Shown here one piece after another: positions 45,906-57,840 of a stretch of DNA of 64,000 bases. A program made the position numbers and the translations under genes. The notes under the pieces are model-generated. The model saw only the letters and a program-made list of their open reading frames with translations. It made no database searches and was not told the origin of the DNA. The DNA lies in NCBI RefSeq assembly GCF_010389155.1, contig NC_057764.1, forward strand, positions 40,432,275-40,496,274, written 5' to 3'. This stretch comes from Erigeron canadensis (Eukaryota; Streptophyta; Magnoliopsida; Asterales; Asteraceae). Numbering within the stretch: position 1 is the first letter of the stretch; each line of letters begins with the position of its first letter.

Positions 45906-48525
45906 AAAATAAAAATACACCATGCATCTACTGATAATTTTTTATTTTCACCTTTAAATATATTTATGTTTCTGAAGTTATAACTTTTTGGTGCGCGGAT
46001 CATACTTGAACTATCTAGGTTGTTGATTGGTTATTGATTAATAATCGTCTTACCTGAAGTACTAAAAAGTAAAAAAGTCACTAAAAAGCTAGGATGACTT
46101 TTTAAAACAATTATTTTTATTCGTATATTACTGTTAATTATATTATTATATTATCGTCCCTCTCATGGTAAATAAACAGACTTCTAGCCTGCTAATTGAA
46201 GTAGAAATGAAAATTTCTAGGGCCATTATTCATCTTACTCATATACTATGATATGTATAGTCGTTATGACGATTTAATAAAAAGTGTTACTAATTATAAT
46301 TGTTCATTAAAAAAAATTCAAATAAAAATCCTCATCAGTGAAAACGAGACTTTCAATATTATATTGTTTGACCAAAACTTTTTAAAAAAATTAGACAAGC
46401 ATTGCATTTACCTAGTTTCAGTTTCATTTCAGGCATGTGTGTAATTGAGGAGTAGATAAATATTAGAATGCCGTTAAAAAAAAATAGAAAACATACAAAA
46501 TTAATCATTTTCCATATGTGGCATCAGGCATGAGTGATCAAAATCGAAAATACAATTACTCTTGTAACATGCATAAATAGTAATTTTATTTCATATAATA
46601 CTTGGTTATGTTATCATTTTGTGTATTCATGTACCAAAATTGTTTTGATATTGTGCATTAACTTCTATTATCGATCAATTACTTAAAGACATGCTTTGTG
46701 ACCCACTAATTTTTTCTTTTTTGACATTGCCAACTATATGAAGTCTTTTGAAGTTGGAACAGAAGGTCGAAAAGAGGCTTTCTAGTCCTTTTGGTTTGGT
46801 AATTAATGATTTAAAAAAAAATTACGATAGGCACTTCTTTTTAATTTTTTATTTAATCGTTATTACTATCGTGCAACTCTAAATCGTAAATTTTGTTTGG
46901 ACTCATGAAGACTCCAAATAAAAGTAATTAGAGAATTCAAAGTGTGTCATATTACGTACCTTCATAAATTAAAGTAGGTCAGGTTATATATATCTTGTAT
47001 CATCCTCTTTTGGTTTTGAGGGATTAAATAAAATTTGAAGAAGAAAAAGTATTACATGTTGAACAAATTAACGAAAAGTAAATAACTATATATTACAATA
47101 AAATAACCCTTTTCTTTTTTTTTTTTAATTCTAAATGTAGCTCACGAGTTTAATACTTATGCAATACATATTGGGAAGTCCTTGCCAATGAAGTGAAGCA
47201 TGAGGGTTTTCTCTAACAATTAGCTGGTTTCTTCCAGGACGGTAGTGAAACTTACACCACCAGTTATGCTCTCAGATTGACTATGGTGTGGTCGATCTCT
47301 ACCGGACAATGAAAAGGCAATGAAGCTGAGTCCAATCACCACTACCGTTCAAAAAATAAATAAAATCGTCCATAAGCAATAGTCCAATATATAAATTCTT
47401 TTCACTAAAACATACTCCGTAAGATTTTGTTTACATTAGTATGCAACTATGCATGTAGTCATAATTTAGTGGTTAACCACTCCACTGATTGATTTGGATT
47501 CTACAATTATATGTTAAAATAATATATATATCATACGATAATGTAATCTAAAACATAGCCTTTTGAAAGAGGCGATGATGTTATACTTAACGCGACGCGA
47601 CACATGCATATTTATTTTTATTTTTTTCAACAAAGCTAAAGGATGACAAGGAGAAAAAAAGGAAAAGGATAATGTACGTAATAACGTATGTACATATAAA
47701 ATAGATAGAAGGGTTGGGTAATATGATGTGTAAAGGCCGGAGTTACCCCAATTGTCCTTGCCGTGTACGTCGGATTTGTGGACAAAGGTGACGAACCACG
47801 GTGGGTCTCCCATGCACATAACTTTTCTTTCTATGGCTAAACTAACAAACTTTTCTCTAAAGTTGAGAACCATAAACAATGATACTAATTATATATGTAC
47901 ATCAACATCAATTATTATTGGTAATATGTACGTGTATATACTTGCATATAACAAGCTAGTTCCGAAGGACTTTCCACATATATTATTATTACGCAGAGTA
48001 AAGCTAGCAAACTTGTAATATAAATTAAGCCTTTTTAAATGGTAAAGAAATTTTCATATATAATAGGTATAAATATAAATATAATACCTCACATCCATTA
48101 ATTGATATTAACATTTTTTTTTGCATGAATATGGACTTAAAGCACTAAATATATACTATATGAAGTCATGAGGGTTTAATATATATATATTTTTTTTTAT
48201 GAAAAGTAATTAATCATCTTAAATATATTCTTCTAATTAAAAATGATTAATCATTTTTTTTAATGTGTATCTCATTAATTCTCGTTTCTAATATCAACTA
48301 TTGATTTAGTCACATGTCATAATCTTATAGTTAGAAAGATTTTTAGAAGATTTAGTTAGGAAGATTAATTATATTTTTTTTATATGTAAACCATAAAGCA
48401 AGTTTAATGTGTACTTTATGCCTGTATGTCAAAAAAGTCGATATGGCTTAGTTAGTTTTAAATTTAGTAATAGATAACTAAATTATATGTGACTACAAGT
48501 TACCATTTTCTACTATTATTCGTGC
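45906..48525. other. Long non-coding stretch
   Basis: No gene could be supported. Two retroposon-like tails are present: ATGCCGTTAAAAAAAAA at 46468-46484 and TACCGTTCAAAAAATAAA at 47343-47360; the latter ends a GC-richer 190-bp segment (47170-47345) that may be a truncated retroposon. The rest is AT-rich. Confidence 0.5.
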
Positions 48526-48790
48526 CCAAAAACAAAGACCGATATGACCCGACATGGTTTTGGTCAATTTGACTAAAGACTGTGTTTGATCAAACTCGAA
48601 CCAGTTTGAAAATGGTTTTGGTCAAAGGGACCAGTTTTTTCTTTCCTTCAAAAACCAAATCATATCCAACTTGATTTCGATCATACTGGTCTTAACTCGA
48701 TCCTAGGACCCGAAATTGAAGCCGGTTTCAAAGTACTGTCAATTTTTTCAAAACCTGAACAGGTTTGATCTTCCGTTTTCAGTTCTTCCC
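48526..48790. mobile_element. Short ACCGGTTT-rich MITE-like element (decayed copy)
   Basis: Begins CGTGCCCAAAAACAAAGACC and is filled with GGTTTTGGTCAA, GAACCAGTTTG, AAGCCGGTTT and AACCTGAACAGGTTTG words, as is the better-defined copy at 50806-51122. The right end is not resolved. Confidence 0.55.
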
Positions 48791-49834
48791 AACTCATTTT
48801 GTATACACAAATTTTATGATAAATTATAACTATTCAATGACCTTAATTAACTACAATTCTAAAGACTTCATTAAGCAAAACCTAAAATATTATTTTGAAT
48901 TTTTAAACATTTCATTCTATCAATCCTCAAAATGTAAAAGAAATTTCGTATATACAAATTAAAATTTCGATACGATGCCATCATATGTAAATAAAATCAC
49001 GTAATACTTCCTTTCCAAAACTCAAATAATTAATTCAAAGAATTCATGCGGATACCATTGGCCTTGAGTTATAGGTGTACAAACTAAACAATCATATATA
49101 TAGCATGAATTGAAATTGAAGGCATTCTTACACTTACATTATTTCGTGAATAGGTGACGTAAATTCTAGCTGTCATTCAAAAGATAATACACGATATATT
49201 AATTAAAATGTGACAATAATTAGATGATTCGTGTCACATGAAAATGCCTAAAAAAATGATTAATTTTTTTAAAAGTTAGTCTAAAAATACTCTAAAACTA
49301 TAAAAATGTGACATATGGTATCTACTAATTCTTTTTTTTAATATTGCCCCCTAACTTTTCCACGTGTCATTATTTTATGATTAGAAGGATTTTTAAAGTA
49401 TTTAGTTAATTAAATTAATCATTTATCATAACCGTCCACCAAAGTTGAAAAGGTATAGCAAAATTCATATAAAGTAATTTAATAAATTATACATGTAACG
49501 ATATTCAATTTTATCATGAGTAAGATGTAAAGTAGTTCATTTATTCGTACTTTTATTATTAGAAAAAAGGTATATTTAAACAACAATTACGTACCTTTTG
49601 AAATATCATGATTAGTTATTTTATCATTTTCCTAAACATGATATTACAAGTGATATGATGATAATTACTATTTTTTAAATTTTTAATTGAAAACATGTAA
49701 ATATATATAGTATAATTTTTTGTAGTAATAAAATTTAACTACTATATTTTACACATGAGCGAATGACAGAGGTAACAGCAACGATCTGCTACAAAATCCT
49801 TTATATAGATAGATTATAAATTCGAAAATAAATG
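48791..49834. other. Non-coding AT-rich flank downstream of the first GDU gene
   Basis: No gene recognised. The last 100 bp probably contain the 3' UTR of the minus-strand gene. Confidence 0.5.
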
Positions 49835-50302
49835 TTAAGAAATATTATGATCTAAGGATGACTGATCTTGATGATTCTCCGAGGACAAGGATGATAAATT
49901 ACTTCGCCAACTACTGCTACCGAACGAAGTGGTTCTACTCGAACTTATTGGTGTGGCCAAAAACGTTGGTTTGGCTTCTCCAGCCATTATAACAAAATAC
50001 TTCTCTTCCGCCATATCATGATCTTCTGACAGCTGATTAATCTGGTCGGGGAGTGGTCGTAGGAAATCGTTGTTGTTGTTGTTGTTTTCGTTTCCTGATG
50101 ACTCAATGTCGTCGTTGTCACCGTTGCTGTTTAAATATCCGGAGAGCTTCCAGTAAGAGCATGCTAAAATCAAGAGGGCAAAAGCAATGAGACCCAACAT
50201 CGCAGCAAGGCCCCCAAATAAGTACGGCACCGGTGAGTGCCATGGTGATGGCTGTGGAGATCCCCGTGACAACGGAGGCGCTGCAGAAATTGTCGTAGCC
50301 AT
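49835..50302 (-). CDS. GDU: GLUTAMINE DUMPER family membrane protein, 155 aa
   Basis: Single-exon gene. The protein starts MATTISAAPPLSRGS and has PWHSPVPYLFGGLAAMLGL leading into one transmembrane helix (about residues 27-49, rich in Ala/Leu/Ile and ending ACSYWKL). An Asn/Asp-rich cytosolic spacer follows, with a run of six Asn, then the family hallmark VIMAG (about residues 103-107) and KPTFLATP, and a Ser-rich tail. GDU proteins are plant-specific single-pass plasma-membrane proteins whose overexpression stimulates amino-acid export and which interact with a ubiquitin ligase through VIMAG. Length and gene structure are normal. A paralogue lies 6.6 kb to the right on the same strand. Which GDU number it matches is unknown. 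Confidence 0.93.
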   Translation of the reverse strand: MATTISAAPPLSRGSPQPSPWHSPVPYLFGGLAAMLGLIAFALLILACSYWKLSGYLNSNGDNDDIESSGNENNNNNNDFLRPLPDQINQLSEDHDMAEEKYFVIMAGEAKPTFLATPISSSRTTSFGSSSWRSNLSSLSSENHQDQSSLDHNIS

Positions 50303-50569
50303 TGTTGATTTGTTGTTTTTTTGTTGATTAGCTAAAAATTAAAGACGAGCAGATGAAAGACTGTATTGGTACATCTCAATTGGCTTTTATATATGTAGTG
50401 GGAGTTAGTATGGAAAATGATAGTAGGATAATATAATATATTTTTAATTTAATATACTTGTTTCATTCCAAAATCATTGTTTCCGGATTAAAATTATGTA
50501 CGTGAAAATAAAATTATTTTATTATATGTCATCAGTTATTTAAAAAAAAAAAAAAAAATAGAAACCAAT
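50303..50569. promoter_or_regulatory. Upstream region of the first GDU gene
   Basis: Lies immediately 5' of the minus-strand GDU start. Contains the likely 5' UTR (50303-50350) and AT-rich sequence with TATATA at 50390-50396 in a plausible TATA position. Promoter assignment is positional only. Confidence 0.35.
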
Positions 50570-51290
50570 GATCAATGTAATACGAGTATATTTCATGTCT
50601 CAAGACTATTCTTTAGTTTTCATTAAAGATAAACATAGTCTCAATTTGAAATATTATGAAATGATTTATATTATTGTTATCGTTAAACTTAAAATGGTCG
50701 AATAAATATTTTTAATTTCACCATTGAATCTGTACGGCATAGATTTTTTGAGGCTCTGCGCTTGAATGGGATGACCGGATGAGTTTACGTTGTAGTTGGG
50801 CTTAGGCGTGCCCAAAAACCAGGATTGGACCGAAACCGAAACCGGTTTAGATTAACGCGATCAATAATCGGTTTTGACCAAACCGAAACATGTTTGAAAC
50901 CTGTTTTGGTCAAAATCTTGACCGATTTTTTCCCTTTTTTTTTTTGTTTTTTCCCCCAAAACCGAACAGATATTAATCCGGTAAAAAATCGATTCTAGTA
51001 ACCAAAACAAAACCAATTTTAAACCGGCAATTTTTTAAAATCCGAACCGGTTTGAGAGAAACTGGTTTTTTTAAGTTTGGTTTTCGGTTCTCCCATAACC
51101 GATTATTTTAAGCATGTCTAGTTTGGCTTAGTAGTTTTCAAAGGCTATAAGGACCTAAGTAGAACAAGGTTGCAAATTGCGAGCTATTTATTCACTTTTC
51201 ACCATCAGTTCATGACCTTATGAGAAAATGACATGGTAAAACAACCCAGCTTAATTAACAATCCATGGCCATTGGGCATTTGGGCGTTAT
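50570..51290. repeat. Duplicated segment, copy 1 (paired with 55830-56275)
   Basis: Shares in order CATG(T/C)CTCAAGACTATT, AAACATAGTCTC, GGGATGACCGGATGAGTT, TGTAGTT(G/A)GG, AGAACAAGGTT and CAATCCATGGCCATTGGG with copy 2. Both copies have the same orientation. Copy 1 is longer because a 317-bp element is inserted at 50806-51122. Confidence 0.75.
50806..51122. mobile_element. 317-bp ACCGGTTT-rich MITE-like element with 9-10 bp target duplication
   Basis: Flanked by TTGGGCTTAG (50796-50805) and TTGGCTTAG (51123-51131). Ends GCGTGCCCAAAAACC and inverted GACATGCTTAAAATA are weakly similar. The interior is dense in GAACCGGTTT, GGTTTTGGTC and AACCGAAAC words. Copy 2 of the duplicated segment lacks this insert. 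Related sequence at 48526-48790. Confidence 0.65.
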
Positions 51291-51357
51291 AAAATCATGT
51301 GGTTTTCAACTTTTCATAGCTTACTAAGTGGACACCTTGTTTTTGAGTTTTGACCTT

Positions 51358-54300
51358 TTAATCCCTCTTAGATTTCTTGTATTTCTTAGTAACCTTGACA
51401 TTTTCATTCTCATGCTCATCGCCATTCATCAAATGCTCATAGGCTTCAAGACTTGCAAAAGGTGTCGAACCAGCCTTCCCACGGGCCTTCCTTTTTCTTG
51501 GCTTAATCTCAAACACGTCATCCTCCTCATCACTTCCGTCTTTCAACTCCCCAATGCTGAGCTCTTCGTCACTTGTGCCGTCACACACCAAATCATTGTC
51601 ATCTTCTTGAGCGACTTGGTCCATGTCATCATAATCATAGTCACCAGTGGAATCTAGAGCAGGGTTGGTGGAATCTAATATGGCATCAATCTCTTCGTTG
51701 TCACTTTCATCCTCTTCCCAATCTCCTGTTAAATCCTCGTCTGCCTCTTCTCCCGCCTTAATCTTCTTTTTCTTCTTTGGTTTCTTACTGGAATTCTGCT
51801 TATTCATGTAAAACCTGTGAAAGAAGACATCTTCTGGGGCTACATCCATTTCATCCAATTGAAGAATATCGGATCCAATCAATGGTTTGTCCATATCAAG
51901 CTACGTAGAAATAATTCTGGTTAGATTGCAATCATTGTCATCAAGATACACATTTTAGATGGTACCAAGTGGGTAAACTGACCTGTTTGGCAGGTTCGAT
52001 CTGGGATCCACCGTGCCAATTTCTTGCTTTTGGTTTTTTCTCTAAGAACTTGCCAAGGAAAGCACCAAGCGAAAGATCTTTTAATGGATTTCCCTTGTAG
52101 ACAATGTTGGCCCCCGAGAGAAGGGTTCTGGCCATGGTGGATACTGAAGGATGTACATGTGATGCAAGTACCGTCAATTCCCACCATCCTACACGGTCTG
52201 CATTGCTGTGATGCGCCAACCACATAAATTATAAGGTTATTATTCCTAACTAATTGCAAATTTATGAAAACTATAACATGATATATTAATTATAGCTACA
52301 CAAATGGGCTTGGATACAAATGGTTCTAAGCAAGGCACGGAAGAAAAATGGGGTCCCTTTTGTCCCGTTCTTAAGAATTTAAAATTGCATTCAATCCTTA
52401 CATGTGATCAAAAAGCTAAGTGAGGCTCGATCTATAAGCAACTCCCCTGTTCTAGGGTCACCCGTCACCTAGGCCCAATATCTGGTCATTTAAGCCAATA
52501 CATTAAATTACTAGTATACTAAATCTTCATGCATTTTTCGTTGAAAAATAATATTTACTCCTTAACTTCCTATTAATTACATACAAGCTTGACATGTGTA
52601 ATTCACTCCTCTTTCTACATCTTAAGCATTGATCACACAAGTGTCTTGATCTCGTAGTTAAGAGGACTTTTAGGAAGATGTATTAGAAGTTTATATCATT
52701 ACTCTTTTTAATTATATATCCTATCAAAAATTTTAGATGACAATTGGAGAAAACAAAGCCCGGCCATGTGATTCCCTTTTTTTCAGAACAAGCCTGGCAT
52801 GTTTTGGTATCTCTATGCTAAAGTAGTGAAATATACCAGTAAATAGGATCTCTATGCAGGAGGTTGTATCCTCCAGGCAATGAGGATTCTGCATTTTGTA
52901 CTCGTAGTTGACTTGCCATTTGAGCGGATGTTCTTTCAGACTCCTGCAGATTGGCCTGACCACCAAATCCTAGCAACTCATCATCGCTTTTGTTTAAATG
53001 CTCGTCATCAGAACTGGGAGCTACCTCATCCTCTGAAGAATCATCACTATCATCGACACCATCACTATCAGGTTTATCGGCTGTATTGCTTTCTTGAATA
53101 TCTGGTTCTTCAACCATGTCTTCGAAATGTTCAAGTTCTTCATCAGGAAGCTCATTCTGAAGCACTATGTTCCTGCACAATAAGGATTAGTTGAAATCAT
53201 AACGTCATTCCTATATACAGCCAAAACTTAACTTGAAAATGGTATACATAGAGGTGCCTGACCATAGAGGTGGTTTTGATTTAAGGACTTCAGAAAGGAG
53301 GAGAAGGCAGGCACAAGTATAATTAGGTGGCTGCTGAAGGGAAACCTGTACAAGATCATGAGCAATAAATACTTGCAAAATAGAGTCTAATATGTGTGGA
53401 TTTAAATGTGTGTGTGTGGTGTGTTGTATGTGTCCATGAACAACAGGATCAGATGTAAAGTTTGTTGCTTACCTGCAATAGCCGTTTTGAAAATGCAGAC
53501 ACCCTCTTTAAATTAATATCGTTCTTCATAGCTCGTGAAAGAAGATCGATGAACATTTCTTCCTGAACGAGATTTGTACCAAGAAAGATTAATATTGGAG
53601 CAACTATGCAAAGGATATTCCTGATAGCAGCATACTAACATAGGATTTCATAAAATCAGAAAGGTTGACTTGCCTTGGATGTGTTCATTGCAGAAGTAAG
53701 TAGGAGCTTGGAGTATAGAGCACGATAAAATCGGTCACTGACGACCTGATTTTTTGATGAGATAAGTTCAAGAAGCACCTGAATTCAAATACATTTCTTA
53801 GCATTATGACAGTACTCAAAGTATTATCAATTTTCGGGAAAATGGATGTCCAATTGTCCATATATATTACCTTGAATAGAGCAAAGTATATATCTAGCAA
53901 CCGTTTAGCCACTTTTGCCCCTTCCCCGTGATGACTTAACCTAATCTGGCTTAAAAATATAACCTGTGTATAAAGAGATAGCATCAGATGCTGATTTGAT
54001 CATAATAAAACTAAATTAAGGGCTCGGAACATACACTGTTGTACTTGGCTCGTGACATCAAATGAGGTCTAAAAAGAAAACTATCCACATTGTCTATGAC
54101 AACCTCCTGTAAAGTTGTGTTGATAAAATCAAACATTGTGAACTTCATATGTAAAAAAGAATGTATATTAGAGTGCTTATTAACAGATGGTATACATTCA
54201 TATTCGGATGGTCAGATAACAGCTTTAACAAAAGATAACTAGCATTCGATGCAGCCTTATTTTCGGGATCTCCAAGCTACAGGTAACAAACTTAGGATCA

Positions 54301-55623
54301 GCGATCACAATGAAAGCCCATAAAGATTGTTAAGTCTGAGTGTTGCAAAAACTAAATTATAAATGACGCCAATATATAAAACCTTATTTACAAGGGTAGA
54401 GAGCAATTTGCGCTCTTGCTCTGGCTTGCTCCTCAACAATACATAAATGGTCTGCAAAGATATATCATACGAAAATCAACTGGTTAAGCATTGTTAACAT
54501 GAATAACAGAATGGTAAACAAACTGCATACCTTCAGTGCTTTATCCTTAAGTGTAGCTAATGTATCTCTAGAAGCTTCATCTAGCGCAGAAATATAGGTT
54601 TCATACCTGCATTCAAACATGAACAGGTTTATTTATAAATTAATTTTGTTTTATAAGGCACCATTGATTTGAAGCATGTACCTACTTTTGTTTTAAGCAT
54701 TCCTCCCAATGCCACAGTAGTAGAAGAAAGTTTCCATCTTTGGAGACACGAAGGCGATGCAAAGGCTGTTGATCAAGTGTCTGCAGCTTACGATGATCAG
54801 GCAATAGACTGGTAAAATTTGAACAAAGAGCACATCGATCAGTGATCCACGTTGACATACATTACTTCAAGATAAATTTTCAAGATGAAATAAAAGTATT
54901 CAAATTAAGTAACCAACCAACCTTATAAAGATTTGTTTCAGTGCCTCAAAACCTGTAAATGCATAACGTTTCCCCACTTTCGGGTCACCATACCTGGAAT
55001 TTGCATGGCATTAACACAAAAATTAAACATAACGGATTACTTAATAAATATTCCGAGTGATGATGCCTGTACGTATATCAACTAATCCGTATATATATAA
55101 TATATACCTAAAAGTATGTCGATTGAGCTGATATTTGCAATAGGATTGTCTTCAATCAAGACCGACGCAGCAGACACCTTATCTGCTGCGGTCCCAGACC
55201 TTTGCGTGGTCAACACCATCTTAATATCACCATGCAGCTGCTGCTCGTAATCGTGTATGTATTGAGACAACAACCTATCTGCGACCTCTTTTTTCTTGTT
55301 TACTAAACACTTCCACTCTTCCGCATTCTTCTTTTTCTCCAACACAGCAGCCTTAACCTTGTTATTTTTATCCATATCGAACAGTTTCTTTTCTAGCTTT
55401 TCCACGTCCTCATACCAAACCCCCAATGAATTTCCCTTCATCAAATTATGCTTAGTCTTATTATTATTGGTGGAGTTTTTTTTTTTACCTTTTTATCATT
55501 AGCAGGGTCGTTTTTGTTGCTTGACGAGATCAGACCGAGAGAAGAAGCCATGTTGGCAATTTCTGATCGTAGATTATCCTCGTGTTTGGCCGCTGATTTC
55601 TTCTGGTGCTTCGAAGTCGACAT
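51358..55623 (-). CDS. SWA2-like: CBF/NOC1-type nucleolar protein (SLOW WALKER2-like), 15 exons, short and possibly degenerating
   Basis: Family members help export pre-60S ribosomes and assemble rRNA in the nucleolus. Exons (minus): 55623-55108 as one broken exon, 54993-54922, 54808-54686, 54606-54531, 54451-54383, 54276-54196, 54106-54035, 53963-53871, 53778-53674, 53562-53473, 53345-53263, 53172-52837, 52205-51983 and 51900-51358. Landmarks in order: SGTAADKVSAASVLIEDNPI, GKRYAFTGFEAL, LFRPHLMSRAKYN, ISSKNQVVSDRFYRALYSK, EEMFIDLLSRAMKN, an acidic stretch, NADRVGWWELTVLASHVHPS, WHGGSQIEPAK, FHRFYMNK and a Lys-rich tail. About 820 residues against roughly 1040 expected: an N-terminal block and about 90 residues between YFALFK and LLELISSKNQ are absent. 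Two 1-nt frame jumps occur, at the T11 run 55476-55486 (an intron there would be only 38 nt) and near 54980-54985. Either a fading copy or a gene with consensus errors. The intron after 53674 has a GC donor. Confidence 0.8.
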
Positions 55624-55829
55624 GTTTTTTTTTTTTTGTTTTCCAACCCGTGCGGGAGAAAGCAAGAGCTCTAGAAACCCTTTAATTAATTTGTCGGGTT
55701 CACTTCAAATACTGTATTTATTCTACCAACTGGATACTAATTAAACTTCGTTTAGGGCCAGCCATCGATTTTGTAACCTATTAAATAAAGTTAATAATAA
55801 GACACCTACAGTCAAAGTAAAATGGGACG

Positions 55830-56275
55830 AATAGAGTAATATGTTTCATGCCTCAAGACTATTTTTTAGTCTTTACTAACAATAAACATAGTCTCGGTTT
55901 AAAAAAAATTAATACATAAATGATTTGTATTTTAAACATAATTGCCTTTTATTGTTATAGTTAAACCTTAAACTTAAAGTGGTCGAATTTATATTTTAAA
56001 ATTTCACTTTTATTTTTGGACTGCATATGCATTTTAAGCTTGAATATTGGGATGACCGGATGAGTTAATATTGTAGTTAGGCACTTGCATTGTGCTTAGA
56101 AGTTTTTAGAGGCTGTTTCTGGGCTTAAACAGAACAAGGTTAAGGGCTATTTCATCCTGTTGCGGAATCATGATCTTGGGTTTGTTACAACTTCATCAGT
56201 TAGTTGTGAGAACTGAAAAGGACATGTTAAAGCAACCCAACTTTACAATCCATGGCCATTGGGTCTTGTCGCTAC
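55830..56275. repeat. Duplicated segment, copy 2 (paired with 50570-51290)
   Basis: Same order of blocks as copy 1 without the 317-bp insert. It lies just upstream of the minus-strand NOC1-type gene, whereas copy 1 lies just downstream of it, so the gene is bracketed by direct repeats. Confidence 0.75.
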
Positions 56276-56950
56276 ATTCATACTCATATTCTGGGTAAAA
56301 CAGAATATATATACGTATGACCTTGAACAAATGTCGGTCTTGAAGTAGTTTTTCTTACCTTAGAGATAAGACGGTCTACATCATGTCTTTCTCATATCTT
56401 ATTTATGTGGGTAATTGATCTGTTGAACAAATGAAGCATCCCTTTTATAAATCCTTGATCTATGTTCTAAAAATCCTCATACTATATGTATATATTTAAA
56501 GAAAGTTTCACTTCTGTTTTTGGACTGCATAGCTTTCTTTGGTGGAATTTTTAATATTGGACAATGAAAATAAAATAAAATAGAAAAATGCTTAATACAG
56601 CCCGAACTTGCATAAAAAATTTGTATTTTTTATATAAAAATTCACCCCTGAATTTGTGCAGCCTTCAAAAAAATATTCACAGAGATATTATGATTAGGGT
56701 GTATATATTTGAGTTAACTAAGGTTTATGCAATTCGTGCAAAGATAAAATTTTCAAATTTAATTTTAAGATTCCCCAAAACTTGATGCACCTTATATGAT
56801 CAAAGGAAAACGGCAAACATAAAATTAAGAATGCCTTATGATCAGCTACAAGACTACAAACACCACCACTCAAAACCTCAACTGATCATGACGATTCTTA
56901 CAAAAATTCAACTCAAAGTTAAAAAAAAAAAAAAAAAATTAAAAAAGGAA
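56276..56950. other. 3' flank of the second GDU gene
   Basis: AT-rich and non-coding; an A17-type run at 56922-56938 adjoins the GDU stop and probably lies in the 3' UTR. Confidence 0.45.
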
Positions 56951-57451
56951 TTAAGATATCTGTTCGTGGTCTGCGGATACCAAGGTACTTGTTTGTAACC
57001 GATTACTACTTTCATCTTTCTCCATTTGGGAATTGTCCTCAGACGTCATTGAACTACTGCGAAAGCTACTACCACCAAAAGACGACGTTCTACTAGAACT
57101 GGCTGGCGTGGCCAAAAACGTCGGTTTGTGTTGGCCAGCCATGATCACGAGATAATTCTCTTCAAAAACCGATTGATTAATCTTGGTATTATCACTAGGC
57201 TTAACGTCTTGGGATGATCCAACCTCAAGGTCTCTTTGATCACCATCTGCAGCCTCATTTCGTAAATTACGAGATAGCTTCCAATAAGAACAAGCGAGAA
57301 TCAAAAGAGCAAAAGCAATGAGAGCCATCATGGCAGCAAGAGCACCAAACAGGTAAGGAACTGGTGAGTGCCATGGTGACCTTTGAGGAGCTATCATCAC
57401 TGCAGGGGATGATATTGGTGCCATTAAAGATGTTGATTGATGAATTGCCAT
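56951..57451 (-). CDS. GDU: GLUTAMINE DUMPER family membrane protein, 166 aa
   Basis: Single exon. The N-terminus MAIHQSTSLMAPISSP leads to RSPWHSPVPYLFGALAAMMA and one transmembrane helix (about residues 31-53, ending ACSYWKL). A charged cytosolic spacer follows, then NYLVIMAG (the VIMAG hallmark, about residues 102-106), KPTFLATPASSSRTSSFGGS and a Ser/Thr/acidic tail. It is the paralogue of the gene at 49835-50302: the membrane region and the KPTFLATP block are nearly identical, while the spacer differs, with no Asn run here. The pair likely stems from a local duplication that also produced the direct repeats around the NOC1-type gene. Role in amino-acid export is inferred from the family. 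Confidence 0.93.
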   Translation of the reverse strand: MAIHQSTSLMAPISSPAVMIAPQRSPWHSPVPYLFGALAAMMALIAFALLILACSYWKLSRNLRNEAADGDQRDLEVGSSQDVKPSDNTKINQSVFEENYLVIMAGQHKPTFLATPASSSRTSSFGGSSFRSSSMTSEDNSQMEKDESSNRLQTSTLVSADHEQIS

Positions 57452-57840
57452 TTTTTTTAAAATTTGTTATTAATTAGAAGAGATGATAAGTGGTTTTTTT
57501 TTGTACGTTTTTTTTTTTTTTTGGGTTGTGAGTGGATTGAGACTGCTTGGATGAAGTGGTTTTTATAGCGAGTTAGAGTGGTGACATCATTTATGCGGCG
57601 AACCCACAGTAAAGAATGAAATTTGTTGGCTGACTATGTATGTTGCCATAGTTATTTATGTCAAGTCGAGTAATGCTTACTGTCTCTTTTTGTATCTTGC
57701 TTCAAATTTAGTTTCTGTTCATTTCAACTTTTAATTGAAGTTTTTGTTTTTTAAGTCATTGAATTCTCGTGATTTTTTTTATATTGAATTTGCTAATAAT
57801 AAACCTTTTTGATAAGAGTAATTATATATACACTTGCTAC
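57452..57840. promoter_or_regulatory. Upstream region of the second GDU gene
   Basis: Immediately 5' of the minus-strand start, with a T14-type run at 57509-57522 and likely 5' UTR. Promoter role is positional only. Confidence 0.35.

Noticed and set aside
51328..53194. Plus-strand open frames opposite the NOC1-type gene
   Set aside because: They are reverse reads of acidic and Lys-rich exons and lack any family signal.
55451..55488. A GT-AG intron that would join the first part of the NOC1-type gene to the next block
   Set aside because: It would be 38 nt, far below plant intron sizes; a 1-nt length difference in the T11 run explains the frame better.
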